NCBI GenBank assembly: GCA_900208305.1
Contig: OAPG01000008.1
Coordinates: forward strand, 1-64,000
Length of the DNA: 64,000 bases
DNA from: Melanopsichium pennsylvanicum
Taxonomy: Eukaryota > Basidiomycota > Ustilaginomycetes > Ustilaginales
Direction: 5' to 3'
The translations under genes were made by a program, and so were the position numbers. This document shows, in pieces, positions 51,413 through 61,162 of the stretch. The notes under the pieces are model-generated. The model was not told the origin of the DNA and did no database searches. It saw nothing but the letters and a program-made list of their open reading frames with translations. Every line of letters starts with the position of its first letter. The stretch's first letter is position 1.

Positions 51413-52868
51413 CTAGTCCCTCAGGAAGCCATCCAACCACGCCCAGACCACGTCCACCTGCTGTCGCGTGTTCTGCGACAGTTGCTGGATCTCGCTGATC
51501 CGGCGGAGCTCTCGCTCGCCGCCGGTCCTCAGCGACTCTGTCAGCAACAGCGCAGCCACGTCGGCCAGCCCCTGTTGAAATAACTCAGTCCCCTCCTGCA
51601 CCCCGTGGAAGAGGGACTCGGCACGCCTTACGGCCGCACCCAGGTCCCCCAGGCCCGTAGCGGACTCCCCCGGCTGGCCTTGGGCCCGCGCCCGAGTGCG
51701 ACGCCGCTCTTGGGCAGCCTCGGCTGGACGGTCGGGGCGAGACCTAGCTCGCTTGCGAGCCGCCTCCCGCTCCCGACCCACCGCGCCCACCCGAGCCACC
51801 TCCTCCCTCAGTTCCTCCTCCTCCTCCGGGATCTCGCCAAGTGTCCTCAGCGACAACCTGACGTTGGGGTGGGGGCGGCGACGCCGACCGACCCCTCCGG
51901 ACCTCCACCTCTCAAGCAAGCACGCGTAAACCCTCATTCGGAGGGGACCTTGGGCGCCGCCAAGTGGTGGGACTGTCGAGGAAAACAAAAGGAGGAACAA
52001 GAGTCAGCCGACCACCCAGGACATCGCGACAGACGCCCGACGGAAATACTTACCGCGCATATCCGCGTCGCAGGGTTGCCCGTGCTGCCCCTGACACCGA
52101 CGGCAGCGGAGATCGCCTCCCGCCCGCTCACAGGCAACGCCGGCGCATACGCAGCCATAGCAATTGCCCCACGTCTCGGCCCATAGCGGGGCAAGGTCTG
52201 TTGTATCGGCCACGGAAACACAAACGTCAGTAGCGATCCCAATCAACACAGCAATGGAACAAATACTTACCATCACCAACGAGTTCCGGAGTGATCTCGA
52301 TGGGAACCGAAGGACGCGACCACGGCATCGAATTCCGGGGCGCCAGGACGAGGGAAGTGTTGGTCGATGCAGAGGAAGGAATGGCCGACGGATCGGCAGA
52401 CTGTTGACGCACGGCGCGCTCGCGACGGCCCGAGTTGGCCCCCCGGGAAAGGTGAGCACGCGGAGAACGGCGCACCCCCCGGATGGGACCAGCGGAGGTC
52501 TCCGACGGCCGATCTGTCGTAATCGAAACAAGGGGGAGGGAACAAACGTCAGTAACCCATTCCACGGCACCGACCGGTGGTTGTCAGGCCCTCTGGGCCC
52601 CCCATCCGCAACCGAATCACGACGGAACCACGATCGACTCACCTCCGGAAGCGGGTAACGTTGTTGTTGTTGTTGGTGCTGTTGTTGTTGTTGCTGCTGC
52701 TGCTGTTGCCGACGCTGCCGCCGTCGCGGACGTAGGCGATGGAGGGGGAACGGTACTGACACCGGCCGACGGGTTGTTGGCCGGGGAATCCATGGAAGCG
52801 TCTACTGGTGATGACGACATTGCAAAAAAAAGACAATCCAAGGAAGCGTCTGCTGGTGGCGACGACAT
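51413..52868 (-). CDS. Antisense four-exon gene in the retrotransposon: Zn2Cys6-like, coiled-coil protein
   Basis: Minus-strand exons 52868-52643, 52513-52271, 52197-52054 and 51972-51413 join to 390 residues. Introns of 129, 73 and 81 nt have GTGAGT, GTAAGT and GTAAGT donors, CAG acceptors and CTGAC branch-like sites, and all are phase 1. The N terminus is Ala/Thr/Pro-rich with a 48-nt internal repeat. Residues 157-204 hold C169-x2-C172-x6-C179-x8-C188-x2-C191-x7-C199, which fits the spacing of the fungal Zn2Cys6 binuclear cluster. Residues from about 245 are charged and helical, and the protein ends in an amphipathic segment (QQVDVVWAWLDGF). A TATA-like GGATATAA lies 70 nt upstream; an alternative ATG at 52937 would add 23 residues. 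Function unknown: DNA binding or regulation of the element is inference. Confidence 0.72.
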
Positions 52869-52937
52869 TGCGAAAAAAAAAAAAAAAGAATGGGGAAGAA
52901 TGGGGGAAATCGAGAAGGAAAACCCGTCGAACCCCAT

Positions 52938-52948
52938 CCTTATATCCC
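52938..52948 (-). promoter_or_regulatory. TATA-like box for the antisense gene
   Basis: GGATATAAGG on the minus strand, about 70 nt upstream of ATG 52868 and only a few bases before ATG 52937. This favours the inner start. Confidence 0.4.
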
Positions 52949-53164
52949 TCCTCGATAGCTACGCACGAGCAATGGCGCACAGTCAATTCCGCCGGTCCAA
53001 GGCATTGTGGGTGGTATTGCCCCATTGCTGCGCATCCGCGATTAAATTGCCGAGACGAGCGTCGCAACTTGTACAGAGAGGCGCCCCTGGCGCGGATTAA
53101 GGTTGAGGGAGTACAACCCCCCTCGCCCTCCTGTCCTATCAGCCGCCTGGGGACCAGTCAGCCT

Positions 53165-53178
53165 GAACCGGGGGGTAA
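53165..53178 (+). other. Polypurine tract
   Basis: GAACCGGGGGGTAA directly abuts the 3' LTR, the expected plus-strand primer of an LTR element. Confidence 0.6.
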
Positions 53179-53608
53179 TGTTAGTGCCTACCAACCGGAG
53201 TCCAAAGAGGGGGTGCTCGGCCCCCCTCCCGATTGAGCGATCGTCGTGATCAGGCCCCGACCGACCCTCTCCGGACCCCTCGCAGCGGAGCGGTCGGCCT
53301 GACACAATCCTCCTACCGCCCAACCGCGGCTGGCCCCTCCGTACGTAGGATACGACCGTTGGCAACCTAACATTGTAACGCCGCGGTGGGAAGTGACCGA
53401 TAGTTCCTGTACCTTACCACCCCGCCCCCGCCTGACATGAGGTTGCCTCCGGACCTCGTCGCATGTATTACTTAGTTAGCTCTATAGCAACGCAGTAGTG
53501 TGCTCTGACCCCCGACCGCCTGTGTCGCCCCGCCTACGACCTCTCCGTACCCGTAGCCTCCATCCCGGCTGTAGCCGCCCGCGGTATCTAGACCCTACAG
53601 CCTTAACA
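53179..53608 (+). repeat. 3' LTR
   Basis: 430 bp, TGTTAGTGCC to GCCTTAACA, with a single 231-bp unit. It differs from the 5' LTR units by a few transitions (for example ACAATCC against ACGATCC, GTTGGCA against GTCGGCA). Confidence 0.97.
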
Positions 53609-54139
53609 ACTGCGCCATGATAAGCAGTCTTGGATTGGTCATCATCAAGCATTGTCCTTGATGATGATGATGATGAGATTGTCATTGACGTGGAGGTAAT
53701 GATCCGGCCCAGTCATGTGTGATACCAAGGCTTTTTGCTTCTCAACCCACATCCCAACAAAAAATCAATATACATATATAATTAGAGGTTTTGGATACAA
53801 AATGGGAATGAGGATGAGCTGAGCTTTGATAAAGGTGATTGCAAAACTGGGCTCACTGTGTATGGTGTGTCAAAAGCATGATGAGAATGAGATTGCTCAG
53901 GACATGAGTTTGAACTTCCAAGAAAATTGTGGACGCATCTTGTGATCATTTTTCCTCAAGTAATGCCCATTCATCATACAGATTGTTTGGTCTACTTTTA
54001 AGTGTGTATTGTTGTGATGCCACTTGATGTTGGCATATCCTGGTGCTCCAAGTCTTTGCAGCCATGAATGCTTAGGACAAGCTTTGTTGAAGCATGCAAT
54101 GAAGTGAGTTGGTAAAGACAGAGCACCATCTTCCATTTT
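53609..54139. other. AT-rich, CpG-poor repeat debris
   Basis: Pre-insertion DNA around the retrotransposon. Almost no CpG, and short frames without recognisable products. Confidence 0.5.
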
Positions 54140-54485
54140 GAATAGAGCAGATTTGGTGCACCTCCATTGCAATGACTTTGAGTTGTCTTGATGACTTCTT
54201 ATGCAGACATGCATAAGCAAAGTCATTGCAATGATGAGACCATTGCATCGCAATGTTGTCTGGATGACTTCCAGACAAAAATTGTCTGCATCTTGATGAC
54301 TTTGCCTGAGAAAGATGTGTGGTTGTGAGGAATGTAACATTGATATGTTCTTTATGCTTACAAATGATTAGTGAAAGCAAAAGTGTGCATCAACAGTGGT
54401 GTGTTTGTGGCTGTCTTGTTGCCTCCAGCTACAACTATGAGTACCACCATCATATCTGCCTCACCCCACCTTCATAGCTGCACTC
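54140..54485 (+). repeat. Dispersed repeat, copy 2 of the subtelomeric sequence
   Basis: Reverse-complement match to about 105-345 next to the telomere (GTGTGGTTGTGAGGAATGTA, then TGGCTGTCTTGTTGCCTC). The GTGCACCTCC and TGACTTTGAGTTG block also recurs near 29455 and, in part, at 8278. Confidence 0.75.
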
Positions 54486-55725
54486 AAACAGAGGCCCCAA
54501 ACAGATCTCAAGCCTTGCCAGTGCATGCCTTGCAAGTTTTGCAAGAACTTTGTACAGCTTTGGGGGCAGGGGGTGGGTGAATGAGACTCAGGAATGTGGG
54601 TCTAATTGACTCAAGGAAACACAAATCTTATTCAGGCAGGGTCTGCAAGCATGTGTGACTGATCATGAGCACAAGCACTAACTACCATCTGGACTGGCTA
54701 AGAATGCAGTATTGGCAATTTGATTGAATCAGCAAAATTCATAATTCAGCATGGTGATTGTGAAACTACATAGTCCAAACTCCAAGATTATTGAGACGCA
54801 TATCTCATCAAGACAATCAACCAAACCAGTCCATCCAGACAACCACCATCTTTCAAATCCTGACCTTGGCTAGATAAGCCATTGCATCAAGATGGTGAGC
54901 ACCAAAGCTGCTCTACTGTTGTCCAGAAGAGAAACAGACACGTGGTGTGCCCACAAAATGATTAGGGCCGTGCAGGGAATTGAACCCAACTGATTTCCAA
55001 CTAGTATTGGAAAAATGGAGAGAATATCAGAAATGGTTCGTGCGGGCAGCAGATCTGAGAATGCAGTGTAGCTACAGTATATGGTGCGGTAAATTTAATT
55101 TAAATTACAGTACAGTTAATCAGATTGCAGCAGTGTGCGTGTGTGGCTTTTTTTTCCCCTGTTTTTGACTGTCTGCGAACTTTGGGCTGCGCGTGCACAG
55201 TCTACGGACCGGTGCAGCTAAAGTTCTTTCGCTTTCGCCAAGCTGCTCATGGTGCTCACACATTTTCAAGAGAGGTCGAGGGTGTGACTTCGCAATGCAA
55301 CTCAGAGGGGCTTGAATCACTCATACTGCCGCTCTATCTGTCTATGAATCAGCTTCCCGCCCCAGTTTCGTATTCATGGCGCCTAGCGGTTAAAGTTTGT
55401 TCAAACGCTCTAGCACGGCCTGTCTCCTTTCTGCCCACCATTATCACACTTGCCCCCCTCGACGTCGTCTCCTTGTTGAGGCGGAACCACACGCATCTCA
55501 ATCGCAAAGTCGAGCTTCTCGACTCACTCTCGCTGAAGCCATCGTATCAAGCTTCCGCCCTCGAGTCGGAGCTCCTCGGTTGTTTCTCTGATCATCCATC
55601 TGTTCTCAAGCAAATCTATCCACCTATCCGTCGCTTTCGTCGCCAGCCGTGGTACCCGTCTACGGTCCCTAGTCGGCTGCTCCGAGCAGTCTATCAATAC
55701 TAAAGCTATACAAGCGGCGCTTTAA
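54486..55725. other. Repeat debris, then promoter region of the acyltransferase gene
   Basis: CpG-poor to about 54960, then normal composition. ACAGTA and TACAGT motifs lie near 55073 and 55107. A pyrimidine-rich region precedes the start codon. No supported gene. Confidence 0.5.
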
Positions 55726-58700
55726 ATGAGTGGCTCATCCGACACCACACCAGCAGTCTCTCGAGATCCTGCTCCGAATCCTACATTCAAACCGTTATCG
55801 GCATCCCATCCGACGTCTTTGCGACCACCAGTGATCGACACCAATCCCTCCCATCTCTCAAGGAACGATTTCCCAAAAAAACATCATAACACTGCCATCG
55901 CTGAAGGCACCGCGGCAGAGCAGGGATCGAAGCAGAAGGAGCGACAACGACGTGACAAAGCAAAGCATCTCTCCCTCTCCACAATCAAACCCGTACCTTA
56001 CTCCCGCCAAGGTGACTCGCCATCCTTTCAAGCAGTTCTCAGAGACTTTGATCGATTGCTCAGATCTCTTCCTATCCCCATCCACCGTCTCGTCCCAGCC
56101 ATCGTAGCGAGACTCATCTGTCGAGTGTTTCAATATCAAAACATCATGGCGTCCAATATTGCTTTCGACATTGCCCTATTCTTCTGGCGCATCATCATCA
56201 ACCTCTTCTTCCGTGAGATTCGACCTCGCTCAGCATGGAGGGTCCCCCGGGAAGGACCCGTCATCTTTGTGGCTGCACCACATCACAATCAGTTCTTGGA
56301 CCCGCTTCTTTTGGCGAGTGAAGTGAGGAGGGCGAGCGGCAGAAGAGTGGCATTCCTGATCGCGGAGAAGAGTGTCAAGAGGAGATTCATCGGTGCAGCT
56401 GCGAGGATCATGCAGAGCATTCCCGTAGCAAGAGCTGCGGACAGTGCAAAGCCCGGCAGAGGTTTCATCTCCCTCCATCCCTCCGGTGACACTCTTTTGC
56501 TGCAGGGATACGAAACGGCGTTCAAGTCCCAATTGCAGCCAAAGGGGCAGATCATGCTGCCAAAGGCGTGTGGACATGCTACGGCTGAGGTGGTAGAGGT
56601 CATCAGCGATACCGAAGTCAAGATCAAGAAGGAGTTCAAGGATCCTCGCGCGCTCGATATGCTCCTTGGAAAGATCCCGCAGCCCGACACATCCAAGTCC
56701 GAGAAGAAGGGGGCAAAGCCTTCTGGCTCTAGGGCCATGGAGAAAGTTCAAGCCGACCTCTCGGAAGGCAAAGCATGCAAATACTCCTGTCTACCCTTCG
56801 TCGACCAGACTCAAATGTACGCAAAAGTCTACGAGAAGCTCGCAGAAGGAGGATGTCTCGGCATCTTCCCTGAAGGCGGATCGCACGATCGTACCGATCT
56901 TCTCCCACTCAAAGCCGGTGTCGTCATCATGGCCCTCGGCGCCATGTCCGCCAACAAAGATCTCAACGTCCGCATCGTCCCCGTCGGCCTGTCGTACTTC
57001 CATCCTCACAAATTCCGCAGCAGGGCAGTGGTCGAGTTTGGGTCTCCCATCGACGTCCCGCGTGAACTCGTCGGATTGTTCGACGAGGGTGGAGAGGGTA
57101 AGCGCAAAGCGGTGGGCGAGATGATGGATATTGTCTACGACGGGTTGAAGGGTGTCACTCTGAGAGCACCGGATTATGAAACCTTGATGGTGATACAGGC
57201 TGGACGAAGGCTGTACAGGGCGCCAGGGCAGAGTTTGAGTCTAGGACAGACCGTGGAGCTTAATCGGAAATTTATCATGGGTTATCTTCAGTTCAAAGAT
57301 GAACCGCGAGTGGTCAAACTTCGGGATGAGATCCTCAGGTATAACAAGAAGCTTCGTTACGCCGGTTTGCGCGATCATCAAGTGGAACGGGCAACGCGTG
57401 CAGGATGGCGCTCCCTCGGTCTGCTCGCTTACCGTCTCGGCCTTCTTGGCCTGTGGGGCGGCCTCGCTCTGCCCGGAGCTGTGCTCAATTCGCCCATCAT
57501 CGTGCTCGCCAAGATCATCTCGCACAAGAAGGCCAAGGAAGCCCTCGCAGCATCCCAAGTCAAAGTGGAGGGACGCGACGTTTTGGCAACGTGGAAAGTG
57601 CTCGTCTCTCTTGGGTTTGCTCCTATCCTCTACTCGTTTTACGCTGCGCTCGCAACGTACTTTGCACACAAGCTCGAATTCTCCCCGCGAACGCGCGCGC
57701 TGATGCCACTGTACACGTTGGTGGTGCTGCCCACCATGTCGTACTCTGCGCTCAAGTTTGCCGAAGTGGGCATCGACATTTACAAGTCGCTCCCGCCTCT
57801 GTTTGTCTCGCTCATCCCGGGTAACCACAAGGTGATTTTGGGTCTGCAGCAAACAAGAGCCAAAATCAGCGCGGACATGCATGCGCTGATTGACGAATTG
57901 GCACCGCAGGTGTGGGAGGATTTCGCAGAGAACAGTATGCTGCCCAACGCAGCAGCACCACCGCCTCCGCAGAGGGATGCGTTGGTGTGGAAGCAGAAGA
58001 AATCGACGAGTCGTGCGGGTAATGATGCGTTGACACATCCGTTGCAGTGGATGGACGAGAGGCTGTTCGGATGGGGCAAGAGGCGTCGTTCCTCAACGCG
58101 TAGGGTTATGACTGCGGAAGAGATCAAGTCTCTTCGTTCGGCAAGTGTAGCAGCGGGAGATAGTGGTAATGCGATTGATGAAGCAGATGAACAAGAAGAG
58201 AGGGAGCAGCAGGAGGAGCAAGATGATGGTGAGAGATCGTGGGGCGATGTTTCGGAAGGATCCAGTTTCACAGAAAGTGGGGAGGAGGATGAGGGCGATT
58301 ACGAGGCAGTGTTTTCCATGTTGAATCCTACGAATCTCGTAAATGGGATAAGATCGGGTGGTGGAGTTTTGAGTCCAGGTACTCCTGGTTCAGGTGGGAC
58401 AGGAGGGAGGAGGAGCAGGACCCATTCGCGTTCGAGAAGTGGTTCGCGTGGCAGTGTGGGAGGTACGGGTGAGACTTTTGCAGAGAAACGGAATCGATCG
58501 AATCAAGATCTAAGGGCGCTGATGCGGGAAGGTGGAGCCATGTCGCCTACTGCAACTCGCTCTCAGGGCATTCTTGATGGTGCAAACTCAACCCCGGTCT
58601 CGAACTCTTCTCGTGCTGTTGCTACTCGCACTTCTGCTCTCCCTGCAAGTTTCACCAATATCGACAGCACCACGACCGCCGCCAACAGCAACACCAACAG

Positions 58701-58971
58701 TGGTGGTGGTGGTGGTGGTGCGACCGCAAGGAGGAATCGGACCCACTCCTTATCGGAGGATGTTCACGTGCAAGAATTGAAAAATGCAGGTCCGGCAGCT
58801 AGGAAATTGCCGTTTACGGCTGCGAGTCAGGCATTTGAGGTGCAACACGAACAGCTCCAGGCGGATTACGGTGTGGGGAACAAGCCAGGTGTATTGCCCC
58901 GATTGGAAGATATGATGAGTGCCGAAAACACTCCTCCCGCCACACCCGCACATGACGCATACAGCAAATAA
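55726..58971 (+). CDS. SCT1: Glycerol-3-phosphate/DHAP acyltransferase (Sct1/Gpt2 type)
   Basis: 1081 residues, intronless. The PlsC-type domain has block I H187-x4-D192 (PHHNQFLDP), block II around MQSIPVARAAD, and block III FPEGGSHDRTDLLP (from F381). A region of about 90 residues between blocks II and III (FISLHPSGDT to the KIPQPD segment) is the insert typical of yeast Sct1/Gpt2. Several membrane helices follow at about 560-700. The enzyme makes lysophosphatidic acid (or acyl-DHAP), the first step of glycerolipid synthesis, in the ER. The C-terminal 300 residues are disordered, with acidic, Ser/Arg and Gly stretches; in yeast the equivalent tail is phosphorylated. Gpt2 would be an equally good name. 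Confidence 0.92.
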   Translation: MSGSSDTTPAVSRDPAPNPTFKPLSASHPTSLRPPVIDTNPSHLSRNDFPKKHHNTAIAEGTAAEQGSKQKERQRRDKAKHLSLSTIKPVPYSRQGDSPSFQAVLRDFDRLLRSLPIPIHRLVPAIVARLICRVFQYQNIMASNIAFDIALFFWRIIINLFFREIRPRSAWRVPREGPVIFVAAPHHNQFLDPLLLASEVRRASGRRVAFLIAEKSVKRRFIGAAARIMQSIPVARAADSAKPGRGFISLHPSGDTLLLQGYETAFKSQLQPKGQIMLPKACGHATAEVVEVISDTEVKIKKEFKDPRALDMLLGKIPQPDTSKSEKKGAKPSGSRAMEKVQADLSEGKACKYSCLPFVDQTQMYAKVYEKLAEGGCLGIFPEGGSHDRTDLLPLKAGVVIMALGAMSANKDLNVRIVPVGLSYFHPHKFRSRAVVEFGSPIDVPRELVGLFDEGGEGKRKAVGEMMDIVYDGLKGVTLRAPDYETLMVIQAGRRLYRAPGQSLSLGQTVELNRKFIMGYLQFKDEPRVVKLRDEILRYNKKLRYAGLRDHQVERATRAGWRSLGLLAYRLGLLGLWGGLALPGAVLNSPIIVLAKIISHKKAKEALAASQVKVEGRDVLATWKVLVSLGFAPILYSFYAALATYFAHKLEFSPRTRALMPLYTLVVLPTMSYSALKFAEVGIDIYKSLPPLFVSLIPGNHKVILGLQQTRAKISADMHALIDELAPQVWEDFAENSMLPNAAAPPPPQRDALVWKQKKSTSRAGNDALTHPLQWMDERLFGWGKRRRSSTRRVMTAEEIKSLRSASVAAGDSGNAIDEADEQEEREQQEEQDDGERSWGDVSEGSSFTESGEEDEGDYEAVFSMLNPTNLVNGIRSGGGVLSPGTPGSGGTGGRRSRTHSRSRSGSRGSVGGTGETFAEKRNRSNQDLRALMREGGAMSPTATRSQGILDGANSTPVSNSSRAVATRTSALPASFTNIDSTTTAANSNTNSGGGGGGATARRNRTHSLSEDVHVQELKNAGPAARKLPFTAASQAFEVQHEQLQADYGVGNKPGVLPRLEDMMSAENTPPATPAHDAYSK

Positions 58972-59639
58972 AGTTGACTGGTTTCGTCAACAAGAAGCTT
59001 CAGAGTTGTTCAAGTCAAGAACAAAGAAAAGATGCATGGGCAAGAGGGGGAGGAGAAAGGAGAAGGGAACGCAAAGAACCAATTTAAAAGGAAGAAAGAC
59101 TCAAAAAAGATCTCTGTGAAAAGTAAAAAAAAGGATGACATCAAATGCATGGATGAATGTCCTTGTTGTTGTTCTGTACGCTTACAGCACATGACAGTAC
59201 ATTACTATACTGTGCAATAATTTACTGTACTGTACAATGCTGTGATCAATGAGATCCAAAATGCAGGGGGAGAATAACGAGATCATGAGACCTGTATACA
59301 AAGAAACAACCCTCTCATTTTTTGCATGTGATCAACTCCCATACACACACACCAGGACAAGAAAGGGGGGCAGGAGGGAAGCAAATGATTTGTGTTGCAT
59401 ATTTTGACTTGAGAAGTGACTTGCAGTAGTATGAATCTGTTAGGACCCCACCTGGGTGCACCTGATACAGGGAGGAACTGTTGCCAATTGCATTTGGCAC
59501 CTCCACATCACCTGCGCCGCCAGTGCAACACATGCAACCTGCGCAACCTGCAAAGAATCCTGCAATGCCCACATGACCCACTTGGGTAGTGCTGCAGCCC
59601 CCCTACCTTCCCCTTACCTCCTCTGACCTCTAGCGCCCC
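58972..59639. other. Intergenic region, no gene
   Basis: Terminator region of the acyltransferase gene, including a cluster of TACTGTA/TACAGTA motifs at 59195-59240, then CpG-poor DNA. Confidence 0.5.
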
Positions 59640-59830
59640 ATCTTCCTGGAGGTTGTTGATTGTATTATATAGCTGTATCACCCATAGGGGAGCACAGCTC
59701 AATACAAGTAGACTATTCCCAATTGCCATCATCATGTAGATACCTCTCATGCAAGCTCTAATCTTCTTGTGCCAAGCTGCCCAGCATCCCTGCGCACCAG
59801 TGGTACAAGACCCTTGGTGCATTCTCACAC
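59640..59830 (+). repeat. Old repeat, pair with 15190-15400
   Basis: Shares TTGTATTATATAGCTGTATC, ATACAAGTAGACTATTCC and ACAAGACCCTTGGTGCAT with the block preceding the gag relic at 15.4 kb. It breaks off where the transposase relic starts. Confidence 0.75.
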
Positions 59831-59834
59831 TGAC

Positions 59835-60482
59835 CTTGCATATGATGTCTCAATTGGACCAAAGAGAGAAACATCAAGAGGTTGTATGACATGATTAGAG
59901 CATGTGCTGGGAGGCACACCGCCACAATATTCAGAGTCCAACACTTGTCAATTTGTCAATAAAGTCAGTTGTAACATGACATCCATGACTGTCAAATACC
60001 AGCAGCCTCCATTCCTCCTTATGGTTGTCTGCAAGCTTTTTCTGTGGCTCAAATACCCTGATCAACCACTCCAATGCCAAGCTATTGCTGATGTACCCCT
60101 TTTCTGAGCTTGCAAAGTACCAGTCAGCACCAACACCCTCCATCTGGCAATGATTGCCTAGCCTGTACCATGAACCTTTCCATATGACAAGTGGCTCCAG
60201 CATCTGCCCACTGGAACCAACACATTCCACCACAGTTGTTGAATTACAATTGCTGGGATGCAAGTGAAAGGCATTGCACTTCTGAGCTGGCACAACTACC
60301 TTGTGGCAAGTAAAACATCCCATCATCACACCAATTTTGTCCATGTTGATGATTTTTTCTCTTTGAAGGTGGTGTTCCTCAATTGTGCAACAAGATACTT
60401 CAAAGAAGGGCACAAAGGTTGCAAGAGAAGCTCTGTTAAGTTGCTGATTATCAAGAAACCAGTCATATTTTGATTGAAGATT
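59835..60482 (-). pseudogene. Pogo/Fot1-like DDE transposase relic
   Basis: A minus-strand frame (60413-59931) reads INMDKIGVMMG with the first catalytic Asp, then TTVVECVGSSGQMLEPLVIW and LLVFDSHGCHVTTDFI with the second Asp. After a frame change near 59935 the coding continues as GGVPPSTCSNHVIQPLDVSL, then FGPIETSYAR, ending by about 59835. This is the DDE_1 catalytic core of the pogo branch of Tc1/mariner. The N-terminal DNA-binding part is missing, cut off at 60483 by an LTR insertion. Confidence 0.82.
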
Positions 60483-61162
60483 TGTTAAGGCTGTAGGGTC
60501 TAGGTACCGCAGGGCAGCTACAGCCGGGATAGGGTCTACAGGTACGGAGAGGTTGTAGGCGTAGGCAACACAGGCGGTTGGGGGTCAGAGCACACTACTG
60601 CGTTGCTATAGAGCTAACTAAGTAATACATGCGACGAGGTCTGGAGGCAACCTCATGTCAGGCGGGGGCGGGGTAGTAAGGTCCAAGAGCTATCGGCCAC
60701 CTCCCACCGCGGCGCTACAATGTTAGATTGTGTTAGTGCCCCACCAACCGTAGTCCAAAGAGGGGGCGCTCGGCCCCCCTCCCGATTAAGCGATTGTCGC
60801 GATCGGGCCCCGACCGACCCTCTCCGGATTTTTGCAGAAGAGCAGTCGGCCTAACACGATCCTCCTACCGCCCAACCGCGGCTGGCCCCTCCGTAAACAG
60901 AATACAACCGTTGGCAATCTAACATTGTAGCGCCGCGGTGGGAGGTGGCCGATAGCTCTTGGACCTTACTACCCCGCCCCCGCCTGACATGAGGTTGCCT
61001 CCAGACCTCGTCGCATGTATTACTTAGTTAGCTCTATAGCAACGCAGTAGTGTGCTCTGACCCCCAACCGCCTGTGTCGCCTACGCCTACAACCTCTCCG
61101 TACCCGTAGACCCTATCCCGGCTGTAGCCGCCCCGCGGTACCTAGACCCTACGGCCTTAACA
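60483..61162. mobile_element. Inverted (fold-back) LTR pair of the gypsy family
   Basis: 60731-61162 is a complete plus-oriented LTR (432 bp, TGTTAGTG to CCTTAACA). 60483-60730 is the reverse complement of its last 248 bp (60915-61162). The two halves thus form 248-bp arms around a 184-bp loop. No matching target duplications were found at the outer or inner borders, pointing to rearrangement rather than two clean insertions. Confidence 0.88.

Larger units (their letters stand above)
45503..53608 (+). mobile_element. Intact Ty3/gypsy chromovirus LTR retrotransposon with antisense gene
   Basis: 8106 bp bounded by TGTTAG...TTAACA LTRs. The target duplication ACTGC is perfect (45498-45502 and 53609-53613). 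In order: 5' LTR, self-priming-type primer site, gag, pol (protease, RT, RNase H, integrase, chromodomain) in the -1 frame, a 1.95-kb tail carrying a spliced gene on the opposite strand, a polypurine tract, and the 3' LTR. Both main frames are open and the LTRs differ by only a few bases apart from a triplication, so the insertion is young and may be active. Integrase-before-chromodomain order and absence of a tRNA-type PBS place it near the Tf1/sushi chromovirus group. Confidence 0.96.

Noticed and set aside
54960..55020. tRNA-like B-box (GGTTCAATTCC on the minus strand)
   Set aside because: The T stem does not pair fully and no matching acceptor 5' strand or anticodon arm was found nearby.
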